In this document: positions 10,901 through 22,900 of the stretch, piece by piece
How the letters are laid out: each line of letters opens with the position of its first letter
Position numbering within the stretch: the first letter of the stretch is position 1
Origin: Patagioenas fasciata
Lineage: Eukaryota > Chordata > Aves > Columbiformes > Columbidae
Reading direction: 5' to 3'
NCBI RefSeq assembly: GCF_037038585.1
Contig: NC_092520.1
Location: forward strand, 149,977,104-150,041,103
Length of the DNA: 64,000 nucleotides
Program-made: the position numbers and the translations under genes
The notes under the pieces: model-generated
Told to the model about the DNA's origin: nothing
Seen by the model: the letters and a program-made list of their open reading frames with translations, nothing else
Database searches by the model: none

Positions 10901-13900
10901 TTAACTTCTGCAGCTGATGGGACTGTTGACAGTGGCCAAGGGTCATCTGTTTATACGGAATCGTGCGTGAGCAGTCAACAGACTGTGTCGTATGGTTCCC
11001 AGCACGACCAGTCAATCTCAACAGCTGCCGTCCAGGGATATCCAGCTTCAGTTGGCCAAGTGCAGTCACAGCAGCATGGAGGATATCAGCCACCTGCAGC
11101 GGTAAGCCAGAACTTACAGTATTGCAAACGCATGGAATTAAAACTTTATTTTCTATTTCTCTTGAAGGGATGAAAGGAAAGTCTGACAGGCATTTTTCCA
11201 TGTATGTGTTGTTTTGCATGTGACACAAATTCTGCATGGGAGTAGTTAAGGGGCTGTTTTTGCAAGGTGACTGAGTCTAGGGAGGCGGGAGGGAAGTGCA
11301 AGGGCACATTTGCCTTTAAAACTTTTATTTAATATTGAGTGCAATTGAGCAGAATGATGGGTTAGGTTTTTTATGGATGAAAGTAACATCGTCAGAACAA
11401 GACTGTCTCATAAAAGCAAGCATACAATCTCACATGGGAAGGTGATCTATGCATGCATATATGAAGTTACCAGAAATCAGGCTGTTGGTTTGATTTGAAG
11501 AAGGAATTAGAATAGTTTGAGCTACTGTATGAAATTGCTATATATGTTCTGTGAGGCTTTGATTACAGATTCTTCAGGTAAGATTTTTTTAACTCTTATA
11601 GAATGCTGCATGTGAGAACTCCAGACTGGAAAAAACCCACACCCTTGTTCCCAATTTTATTTCTAGCTTTTATTGATTTGTTCATCAGTTGCCATGCGTA
11701 TTCCTTTTCCCTGGAAAGTCTGCACTGGGCACAAATACTTTTCCTACTATGTTCATTTGTGTTGCCCTTTTATTTTGTTTGTTTGTTTGTTGTTTTTTTT
11801 TTTTTCATTAGTATGTTTCTAGATCTGAGTATAAGAGTATGCAGAAATCTATTCTAACTATGGAGTGGAACTTCTGCTGTATTGTCTTCAGTGGTTCCCT
11901 TGTCACTTGTTTTTTGCACAAATAAAAACGTAAGCCTGAAGCAGAGACATTATGTTATAATGTAGTAATACCATAAGAGAGAAGATGTGACACTTAAGAC
12001 TGAGGGTGCTCACTTTTTTCCACCTGTGGTTGTAGGCTTCATTACAGAATCATCGGTGTTAGTAGCTTTTTGGAAAACATGCTGGTTTCACTCACAAGCA
12101 AAGCATTTCCATCTTTTTTCAAAAGCATTTACCCTGAAGTGTGTGATGCTGCTAGTCTTTGATCAAATGAGTTTTCAATCCCTCTTAAATAAGCTCCGGC
12201 TCTGGGTAAGCCATATTTTGATATGTGGGCATATATTGGAGCACAGAAACTGCTTGACAGTCTTGCCATGGCTAGCTCCCAGGTTGAAGGACCACAGTCT
12301 TTTGAGAGTGCATGGGAGAGCAAGCAGATGGCAGAGGTACAGTCAGGCTGCTCGGTTCAGTACTAAAATGTGCTCATGCACTGTGATGATAACAGTGGTA
12401 CCAGGATGTTGGCAGAACAGAGTAGAACACTACAGGAATTACTGACAGTTTGTCGAGAAGACAGGATGGCAAGTCAAAATGATATTGACAACTGGCAAAA
12501 TGAGCTTAAAAAGAAGAGTAGTGCAGTTCAATCAGGACAAGAACAAGGTTCGTGCTTAAACAGAAATAATCAACTCCACAAGTACAGGATGAGCAACAAC
12601 TGACTAGGCAGCAATTCTGACCCAAAAAAAGTCAGGAATTACATCAGACCATGAACTGGATGTGGTCAAAAACATGATGCTGTTGTGAAAAAGGCAAACA
12701 CCTTATATGCAGTAGTTCTGCTCTTGGCCATTGGTAAACCTTTTCTGGATACCCTGCTTGAGCGAATTTGAGGGTGAACTGGGAGAGAATTCAGAGAAGA
12801 GTGACAAAAATATCCCACTGGAAATACAGAAAATGTGGTTTATGTGGGAAGATGGAAGTAGTTAAACTGAACTGAAAGATGAACTTGAGGAGAGAAGGCT
12901 GTAAAGGCTGCTGTAAAATAGGAGGAGGCCAATCAGGTCACAACATTGTCAGGTAGAGTAAGAAATAATAAGCCCAAATTGCAGCATGGAATTATTGTTT
13001 GGGAAGGGTTTTTTTTCTAACCAACAAGGGCAGTTACGTATTGCAGTCTCCATCAGTGGAGATGTTTCTGAACAGTTTGGATAAATTAGAGTCAGGAGTG
13101 ACATGTATAACTAGTCCTGCCTTGGAACAGGTGAAAATTATGCGTTAAGTATTTATTTAACCTTTTGAGTTCCCTTATGCCTCTCTCCCAAATTTTTGAG
13201 CAGTCTAGCAAGATTGCTCACATTACAAATCAGATCTCTCGTTGATATCTTGAGGATTTTTTTCCCCTGAAGGTCTGTATTTGATTTCAGTTATGTTAAG
13301 AAATTGTGGATTATATCCATAAGAGGCATATACCATTAGAGAAGGAAAACTTGCAGTTGGAGACTGCCTCTTTAAAACACTGTCTTTCCATTCAGTTAAA
13401 AAAAACCAAACAACCAAACAAAACCCAACCAAAAGAAAACACACACAAAACACAAACCAAAAATAAACCAGTGAAACACAACAAAAACCCCAAAACCTAA
13501 TTCTGATTCTTCATATTCAGTTGGATTGTTGGATTTTGACCCATGACCTTCTGGATTGTGGCAAGATTACAAAATGCAAATGCTTTTATTGTCCCAGTGT
13601 TTGCAAAATGCTCATCGAAGACTAATTTTTCTGAATTTGCCACACATTCAACCAAATTCTTTTCCACAACTCCTGTTGTAGAATGTGTAATGGTTAAATA
13701 TTTATGTTAATGTTTTAGTTAATAAAGAGCCAGTTGCATACAGTTAGTCCACTTCAAGCAGCGAGGTGCCCAAGCAGAGGGATTTGTGAGGTGTTCTCTG
13801 AAAACACACATCTTGTCACTAAACTAAGGATGAATATTTGAAAGCTCATCAGTTTCTGTTTGGGTTTTCTTATCAGGCTACCAGGTGCTGTCAGTACCTA

Positions 13901-16900
13901 CCCTATGGGCCACATCGGTGACCCCAGAGAAAATATTTTCTCCTTTATGTTCTGCATTCCACATGCTTCTTGTAAGGGTGCTAGGCAATGTCCCACACTA
14001 CTCAGTGACCTAAGGCAAACTTGGGTCCTCAGAGGTGCACATAGCCTGTTCCCAGTGTGTGTTGGCATTCATTCAGCATTTCTCATATCTTCTTGCACAC
14101 ATAGTAGTCAGTATTGGGCCTCTCATTGTGTGTCTGTGTTTCTCCTCTACCTCATTATAGTTTTTGCTGGTTTTGTTTTTCATTTTGTTTTGAAGTGTTC
14201 AATTCTTAACTTTTGTTTTCCTCCTTTAGCCTCAACGTGATCGTAGCATGTCAGTTTGTGTCCCCCACCTTCCTGCTCTTCCCTCTATGTCCTGCATCCC
14301 TCTCAGTGCTCCTTGTACCCCACCACCAGCGCTGTCTGCACCTCTTTCTCCTTTCTACCTTCGGACTGTCCCTGAAGAAACCTTTGCAGAAAAGCTTTCT
14401 AAAGCCCTGGAAAGTGTCCTGCCCATGCACTCAGCCTCTCCACGCAAGCATCGACGCTCCAGCCTGCCCTCCCTCTGTGTCAGTCCTGTATGTGTTACCA
14501 TTTGCCTCCTGGCACAGTAAGATAAGTTATCATTAAATACATCCTGAGCTTCGGGCATTTTTAAAATGAGAAAATGAAGAGCTGATTCCTTATTCCTTAT
14601 ACTGTGCTGCTGGAACGTTGATTTTTTTTTGGAAAGCAGTACATTAAACATTATCAAACAGTTGAAAACTGTTCGTTTCTTGTATTTGAGGATAGTAGAA
14701 AAGTGAATCAGCCACTTGTACCAGAGAACGTAAAGGGAAGACTAGTTCTTATGCCCTTAAATCAGAAGACCAGCTTATTTTCCAATTTCTAAGCAAACAT
14801 TGAATATTCATTAAACCATCCATAAAACAACCAGCTCTTAAAGCTTGGTTGCTGTGCCTGGTTATTCTAAAAGTTTTGGCTAGCTGTGGTAGTAATAATA
14901 GAAATTCATAGCATTAATATGAAAACTTTTGAGAATTTTTCAGTAAGTTTTTATCAGAAATGCCACTTCAACTGCTGTTTGATGGGGAAAAAGCCGTTGT
15001 TTCGTGTTTCTCAGAAGATTAGATACAAGGTAGCTTTCTGGACAGGATGTAGTTCTCAGTTTTGGGCTTCAATTTACATTAAATAAATTTTGAGAAACAC
15101 TTCCCTGTAAGTGAAGTATGTGGAACTAGTTTTCAGAATAGGAAGAGTTCTTCATCCTGTATGACCTTCTTGTTAGTGTTGGTCAATATGGAAATTTGCT
15201 GCTGCTTTTCCAGAAAAAGGGTCTGTGGAGAAACGGAACAATGTGGAATTGGCAACTTCTCAAAGTCATAAATGGCATCTGTCTTAAAGACAGCATATTT
15301 GTTGCTGACTTTGGCAGGTTTTTTCTTTTCCCTTTGGGTTTGATAATATGTTGTTTCTCTACATACTGTAAGCAAGAGATTAAAAAAATGCAGAGTTACA
15401 AAGTTACTTGGTATGCTTACATAGAAGTCTCTTTAGTGAAAAGTTCCCTACAAATCTTAAGTAAGATGAGCCTCATATGCAGTAGTACATCAGACGGAGT
15501 GGAATTACCTGTGGACTCCACTGTTAATAAACCTGTGAATGTTTTATTGTCCAGACAAGAATTAGACTTATTTCAGTGAGTAGTAATATCTTATGTGAAA
15601 AGTTATGATTAAAACTGATCAAAGGGATCCAAACAGATGATCAAATTGGGCAGAATCAAAAGGCTCTGCAGTATTATAATAGATTTTTTCCATCTGTGGG
15701 CTGGAATGGTTCAGTTTTGTCTTGTACAACATATCTCTGTAGCTCCCTGGATTGCATACAGACCACACTCCTGACAGGACACTAGCACTGGGTTTTTTGT
15801 ATTGAGTAATATTAAGATTTAATGCCGTTTTAGCTTTTAAATGCGAACTAGAAGCTCTACATTGTTGCTGCTATCAAGTTCTGAGTTTTCATATTCCTCA
15901 TATGGCAGTAACTGCAGGGGTTTGATTGGCTTTCAAGCGCTGATCACAGTGGATAACCTGTGAGTATAAATCTCATTACACTGTCAGGAGCAAAACTGGT
16001 TTATATTTGTGAATTACTGGAATTGGACTGGAAAAGCAGCTCTAACACGAGCAAATGTTTCCATTTGTAGCCCTGCCCGCCATGGATGTATTTAATGGAT
16101 ATTTACAACTCACCTAAATTTCCTAACTATTGTGTGTTTTTGACCATGAATTGAGTAGTCATTCTATAAAGTTACTTCACAGAACTGCCTAGTGAACTGT
16201 GCATGTTGATGTGCTTTCACTTTTAATGTATGAATTACTTGTCTTGTTCATGTCGATACAGCCTCAGCATCCGCGTGGGGGAACACCAACGTTCCCAGAT
16301 TCACAGATATTTTTCCCAACCGTTCATGAACGGCCGGTGTCTTTCTCACCACCACCTGCCTGCCCGCCGAAGGTGGCAGTCGCTCAGCGGCGCAAGAGCA
16401 CTTCATTTTTGGAAGCCCAAACTTGCCACTTCCAGCCATTGCTGAAGACTGGCCAGAATTTAGTTCCACCTGGTGGTAGTCCCACCAATTGGACACCAGA
16501 GGCGTTCGTTATGCTGGGCACAGCAGCTCAGAGAGTCGCTGGAGAGCCTCTGCATGTGCAAGTTAATCCTGTGTTTGAGCCAGCTCCTGTCCACAGTGAC
16601 TATAGATCTGGACCAACACCTCCAGAGGATGCTCACTACAGAATGCATCCAGAAGCTGTATATTTGGTGGGCATGCACTATCCATCACAGGTATCGGAGC
16701 AGTATGATCAAGTAGCTTATAACTCTCATGCGACTGAACATTTGAAGCAGGTCTCTGAGTCAAACCATGGGCAAAGTGGTCCTCCACAAAGCTCTGTGTT
16801 CGACTTTCAATCGGGGCAAACATATCTGGCAAGACATATTCAGAACCTGAGGCTGGATTCTGGCATGGGTCCCCTTTCTCCATTATCCAGTGTTTCAGCT

Positions 16901-19900
16901 CCTCTGAGTGCAGATCCTGCTCAGATGACGTTCCACCAGGTATTTGTTCCGCACTCTGCCCCAGCTGTGCTCTCTCACAGTGGTGATGGCAGAGCGAGCT
17001 GTGTCTTTGAGTTCCATGTCCACACACCGACTTCTGCTCCAGCAGAAGGGGCAATTTTACCCCAGCGAGTCTACAGAAGTCGCCGGGGCTCTATGGAGAC
17101 CAGTCAAGAGGAATCCACTCAAGGCGTAGGGTCGCACGGTCGGCTTCAGCCTGTGACAGAGGAGCAGTGTCACTATCTTGGTCCCGAGTTAGCAGGTCCC
17201 AGAAGGGGCTCTGCCAGGCGGAGCTGGCCGGAAGGAAGCCCAGAATACTCCAGTGATTCCTCACAGCTGACTTCCTCTGACACTGGCGATTTCCAGTCTC
17301 CTCCTCCTACAGGGGGGTCATCTTCTGCTTTTGGTTCAGACTTCTCATTGCCCATTGTTCAGCTGCCTCAGAAGGTATTGCAAGAGTCGCAGCTCTTCAT
17401 CTGCTTCCCCCAGGGAGCCTCGACTCAGCAGGCCTTGTCCACCTCGCTTCCATCAGGACCACCTGCACTCTATCCTCAGGTTACAGGAGCAAACCCTTCC
17501 AGAATTTCTCTGCTTTTTATAAGTCATACCTTGTACTTTAAGGGGACCCTTGTTCTTACACTTGCTACATGTGGTTCTAAGTATTAGCATTCATGGGGAT
17601 GTCTTTCCACCGAGTCAGTAGTACATTAGGATCTCTTTAACTTACCAAGTTGCAATGAAATAATGGGACATCAGCAACCACTTGGTCTGTGTTCAGCTTC
17701 AGCTGAAATCCTGGCCAGGCTTTTGTGTTGAGGTTAACAAATGGTCAGTGTTCCTCCTGGGATTAGTTTGGCTTTTGGCGAGAAATAGCTGGAGTACCCG
17801 ACTGGCTTTTAAGCAGTGGGTTTAATGACATGTGTCTTCTCCAGTTTGAACCAGCAGCGATAGTAAAACTTGCTTTGTATTTTTGTTCCTGCTCCTTAGC
17901 TATTTAATGTGTTATTTGAAGTTGAACTTCTGTATGAATAATGTTTCATTAGATAACAACAAAGTTAATTTGATGGCTGTCCAAAACGCAGGAGTTTTTT
18001 TCTGGCCTTGGTGCGAGAACGTGAGAAGAGAGGAATCGAAGGAGCTGTATTATGTCCTTGTACGTGGTTTTGGAAATGTATTTGCAGGATCGTTAGAGAA
18101 CTAAAGCTGAGTAGTAAATTAGTGGCACAAACAACTGTTGCTATTAATAATAGATATTGTTCCTCATAAGCCTAGAACATGGTGTGCCTTTAAAAACCAA
18201 AATGTGAGGCCTAAAGCTTACTTTGGAGGTACACGTTTTATCAGCATATGTGGTATTTGAACTTGCAATAGTCAGTAACACGTTTGTACACTGTGACTGT
18301 GAGGCGTATGTGTGTATAGATTGTGTCTGCACTTCTAGTTTGAAACTTTTCATAAGAATTTTGTTTGTGAAAAGAGAGGATTTACTTTAAGTAGACTTTT
18401 CTCCTTGCTCTTTCTGTTCTTGGAATTAGGGGTTCTCTGATGTTTTAGTTATTGGAGTATTAGCAACTTTTGGATTTGTGTGAAGGAACCGAAGGAGAAT
18501 ATTTTTTTGCTTTTTGTGGTAAGATCAAGAACTCAGTATTTAAGTATTTCTGTATAGGATGCAAAGGTGTTTTATTAAAGCTGAAACAGCTTTAATCACT
18601 AGTCTAATAGACAGTAATTTCTATGCTGTAGGAGAACTTGTGGAGTGAAGCTGTTACTCAAGAAGTATGAAAATTACTTGGGGATTGTTTCTCCATAAAC
18701 CACCTGTGTTAAGCTTCAGGAGGTGACTTCTGATGGATGTAAATTACATCTGGAAAACACAATAAGGGATCATGATTATTTTACAGAATAGAAGTTTTGG
18801 GATCTTTTATCTAATTCATTAAAATATTAGAATTTGAAGCACAAACTGTGAGTCAATGTGAACAGATGTTACAGCAGGGGGATATAGCACGTGTTTAGAT
18901 CCTAGCCCATGAGGGCCTCGAGCTTCTAAAACAGCAAAGAAAAAAATGGTTCTTTTTATTGGCAATCTGCTTTCTCCAAAGTTTCTATAATTTACAGTAG
19001 TATGTAATTTTAATAAGCTTGTTCCTAATAAGCTTCTACAAGCTAAACGATCACAGCATTCAGGAATTTTAGTAGACATTTCTGATATGATACATATGCA
19101 CCAGATGTTTTTCTTACAAAGGCAGTTAACCAAAGTGGTGCATGTTCAGAGAACTCATCTGGAGGTCTTTGTCTACTTGTCTCCCAGGATCTGATAAAGA
19201 AATATAATAGTCACAAAAATAATAATGCAAATCCTGGGATCTGATAAAAAATGTCAGCCACAAAAATAAGAACAAAAATTCATTCCATTTTCTTCTACAT
19301 CTTCCACATTCATTTGTATGCCACTCATCCATTTTTTTCGTTGCTTGTTCATTCAGAAATTCTGTCTTAGCTAGAACATTGACCGCCAGATTCTTCAGTG
19401 TCCAATTATTGAATGGTAGTGAGTCTGAAAATTTTTTCTGTCTCGTATTTTGACATGCCTTTCAGAGGGAACTCATGACATGTACATGTACTGGGTACTT
19501 TGTTACTGGTCTAGAATGCTGTATATCTTTTTTTTGTTTGTTTTTTGTTTTGTTTAACAGATAGCTTTGTTTCCTTCTAGCTGCCTCCTACCCCCCACCT
19601 AACTGTGTTTAGAACACATGTAAAGGTAAAACTTAATGCCTGTATTTCCAGTTATCATACCCAGGCATCCTGCTCTTAAAGCGTCATCAATGGAAGAAGC
19701 AGCTGGTAGGCTGATCTGTCTCATGTTGAGGGGCATGTGGGTTGCAAAGACTTCCTGTATTGGTTGTTTTGGAAGACTTAAAAAGGAGTTCAGTAGTTTT
19801 CCAGGTTGTTCTGCTTTGTTCTGGCTGTTGTCGTTGTATTTGACCAAAAGGACTGGTTGTCCTAAAAGACAGCTAGAAACCTGTTCCAACCAGATCATTC

Positions 19901-22900
19901 CAAGCAGAAATTATTTTAATTGCCTGTTGCAGAAACTAAAGGGGATTTTAAGCTGATTTGCTGTCTTTTTTTTTTCCCTCCTCTAGACACAGGTACAAGG
20001 CCAGTCAGCCTCAAGCAGTGCATCAGTGCCATCCCAGCCTACCCAACATACTCAGCAGGTGAGATCACAGTACCTAAACCCAGGGCTAAAATAATTTTAG
20101 TATAGGTTTTTGATGACTCTTTAAAGGGAATTGTCTACCTATGGTCCCCTCTTCGTCCTGTAGTTTTGGACAAAAGCAAAGGAATCTATGCTACGAGATC
20201 ATCTGCATTGGTTCTTCTGAAATTTATTTTTAGAATCATGTTATTGCTTGTTTTCATGTGTCTGTCTTTCCCAACTTCCACCTGAGCTTGCAGTGGAAGT
20301 CCCATTCAAGGGAAGGCATGACAGGAATTACAAGTTAAGCAATCCAGATTTCATTCTCATGATTTTTTCTAACTGGAAATAGTATCTTCTGCATCCTCTT
20401 CTCTTAACTGCCTTTTTGTCCTTTGTAGAATCTTTATTTTCATTTTCACAGGTGAAATAATTCTGTCGCAAGTTTTGGTGCTAATAATGGGGTTGTATTA
20501 GTAATGCTAATAAGTAATTACTAAAGCTTAATAGACTCGGCATATTCAGAAGAACCACTGATGTAATTTAGGAGGGAGTAAAAAGTAGAATTTAAATAAG
20601 ATATGCTTTAAAAATTTCTTTGGGGGAAAAAAATAGCTTCTGCTTCGTTTCTCTGCTACAGAATGCACAGCAGCCAGCCTCTTCTCAACAGCCTGGACAA
20701 TACCAGCTGCAGCAGCCATCAGTTTCTGCTGGTGCCACTCCCACACAAACTGTGTCTCAGACTCAAACTTCACAGATTATGCCAGTGCCTCAGGCAGCAG
20801 CTGGGACACAGGTAAACAAAATTCTTCTTTCTAGCAGAAGATTTTTGTCTTCTTCACTGCTGGTAAATTCAACATGCTGCTACTTTCACTTTTGTCATCT
20901 TTTCTAATGTTCCAAAACATTCATCCAAATAATAGTGTTCTTAGTGTGCTACAACTGTCAGTTTTGCTGGAAAATAGGTTGGACACCCTTTCTTTCACAC
21001 ATGGCAGTCATGAGTAATTTGAGGGAGGGATAGCACTTCCATGCACAAAGATCTTTAAATTGTCAAAAATATCATGAGGTGTATTAATGAATGGTATATT
21101 ATGAATAGATTTTCAGGAACTTGTCATTTCTCTGCTTCCCATCAATGTCTACCTTTGGCACCATTATGCGTGTAAAACATGTTCACTTATTTAGGTAGTA
21201 GTAGTATTTAGGACTGCCTTCTCCACTCTCATCTTTCTTACTCAGCTCTTCTCCTTTACTCCCTGGTCAAGAAGCTTCTGTTACTGACTATTACTTAATT
21301 TTGGCTCATATCTCTAGCTTGAACATGCGAACCTTGATTTTGTTTTAAAATTGTTGTTTTGTTGCTTGTTCATCTAAACTGCCTTTCAAGTTGCATCATT
21401 TGCTGGCTTTAATTGACATATATCCCCTGCTATTCTCTGAGTGCTGGCGCAGTGGCTTCTCATTCTCTGTTGCTCCCCATACCCAAAGTTGACAGATTTG
21501 TTGAAAGATTTGCGCTTCTTTTCTGTAAGAAGGCAAGCTTGGCTCTGGGAACAGAGTTGTGGGGAACTCAATTCTGTTTATGCACAAGTCAGTGCTTCAA
21601 GGTATTTGAACGCTGCTCTTTCACCCTCTATGGGTGTCTGTTTCAAGAGCCTGTTGAGTTCTCCAGGGGAAGTGTTGCGAAGTGAGGACCTTTTGGAACT
21701 CCAACCGACTTCCCGGCCACTCTGCCAACTGAGCTCCCCACCATTTTTAACAGAGTGCTATAACTTGAATAATTCTTTCTTTGCCTAATGCATAAAAAAT
21801 CTGCTTTCTGCAACCTTGCTTTAAACAAAAAAAATCTATCTGTATTTTCTTTACCTCCCCAGCTTCCTGTTTCCCAACCAGTGTCGATCATCCAAGGCGA
21901 GCCTCAATTACCTGTTGCAGCACCTTCTGTCCCTCAGCCTTCAGTTGCCCCATCAGTCCCCATTGGCTCTCATTTTCTACCCATGGGACAGCCCTTGACA
22001 ACTTCCATGGTTCCCCAGTTCTCAGTCTCACAGTTGCCCGTAGCAGCTCCTCATGTGTCAGTGGCTCAGCCGGGTTTCCAGTCACTGCCCATTTCAATGG
22101 CAACTGCCATGAATCAGCCATTGCTCACACTGGCAACGTCTGCTGCAGCAACCACTGTCCCTGTAGGACCAACCGTTGTCCCTAGCCAGCTTCCCACGCT
22201 GCTGCAGCCTGTGGCTCAGTTGCCCAGCCAGGTTCTCCCGCAGCTCCTGCAGCCGGCTGTCCAGTCCGTGGGATTGCCAGTCAGCATTGGACAAGCTGCT
22301 GAAGCTTCACTTCCTGCTGGAGATGCTCTTTACCAGGTATTGTTGCACACCAGCAGAGCTCCACATTTTTTACCTGTTCCTCTGAAGTACTGGATCTGAA
22401 CTGTGTGCCCTGACCAACCCACTTCTCATAAGAGAGCCATTAAGCCACAGAGATGAATTCTGTTATGTGGTAGAGGGTGGGGGGGAAAGAAAAACTCCCT
22501 GGACACCTCAGTGCTTTGGGTTTTTCATATTTGGCATCTGAATTTGTTTAAAATGACAGGATCATAGTACAAGACCTTGGTCAACCACTATGTGAAAGAG
22601 GACAGCTACACATCCAGGAGATTTGTCAACTTGGAAAAAAGTTATTTTTAAAATGGGGGATGTGTGTTGGAAAGAAATTCAATGGCAACATATTCAGCAA
22701 TGTCAATATTTCATTCCAAGTCTAGGGAGGGGGTTGAGGAGGGGGACATGGATATTCTAGACATAAATCAGACAGCATGGATCTTGAACATGAACTAAGT
22801 ACCTGGTGCTAGTCATGAAATGTTAGACTGTTTGGCACAGGCTGCATCAGCTGCTTTGTGGGATCACTGTAAAAATGGCATTCTGAGTAATGACAAATGA

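Larger units (their letters stand above)
11102..14229 (+). other. WNK1 intron 8, first segment
   Basis: This 3.1-kb segment holds an old CR1 remnant (about 12770-13130) and an A/C-rich low-complexity stretch (13398-13500). A 234-nt open frame at 12370-12603 starts with TTG and encodes a hydrophilic peptide of coiled-coil composition. I do not recognise it. No WNK1 exon was found here. Confidence 0.6.

Noticed and set aside
16563-17054. 163-codon open frame on the minus strand
   Set aside because: It is the antisense shadow of the HSN2 exon, with no independent support.
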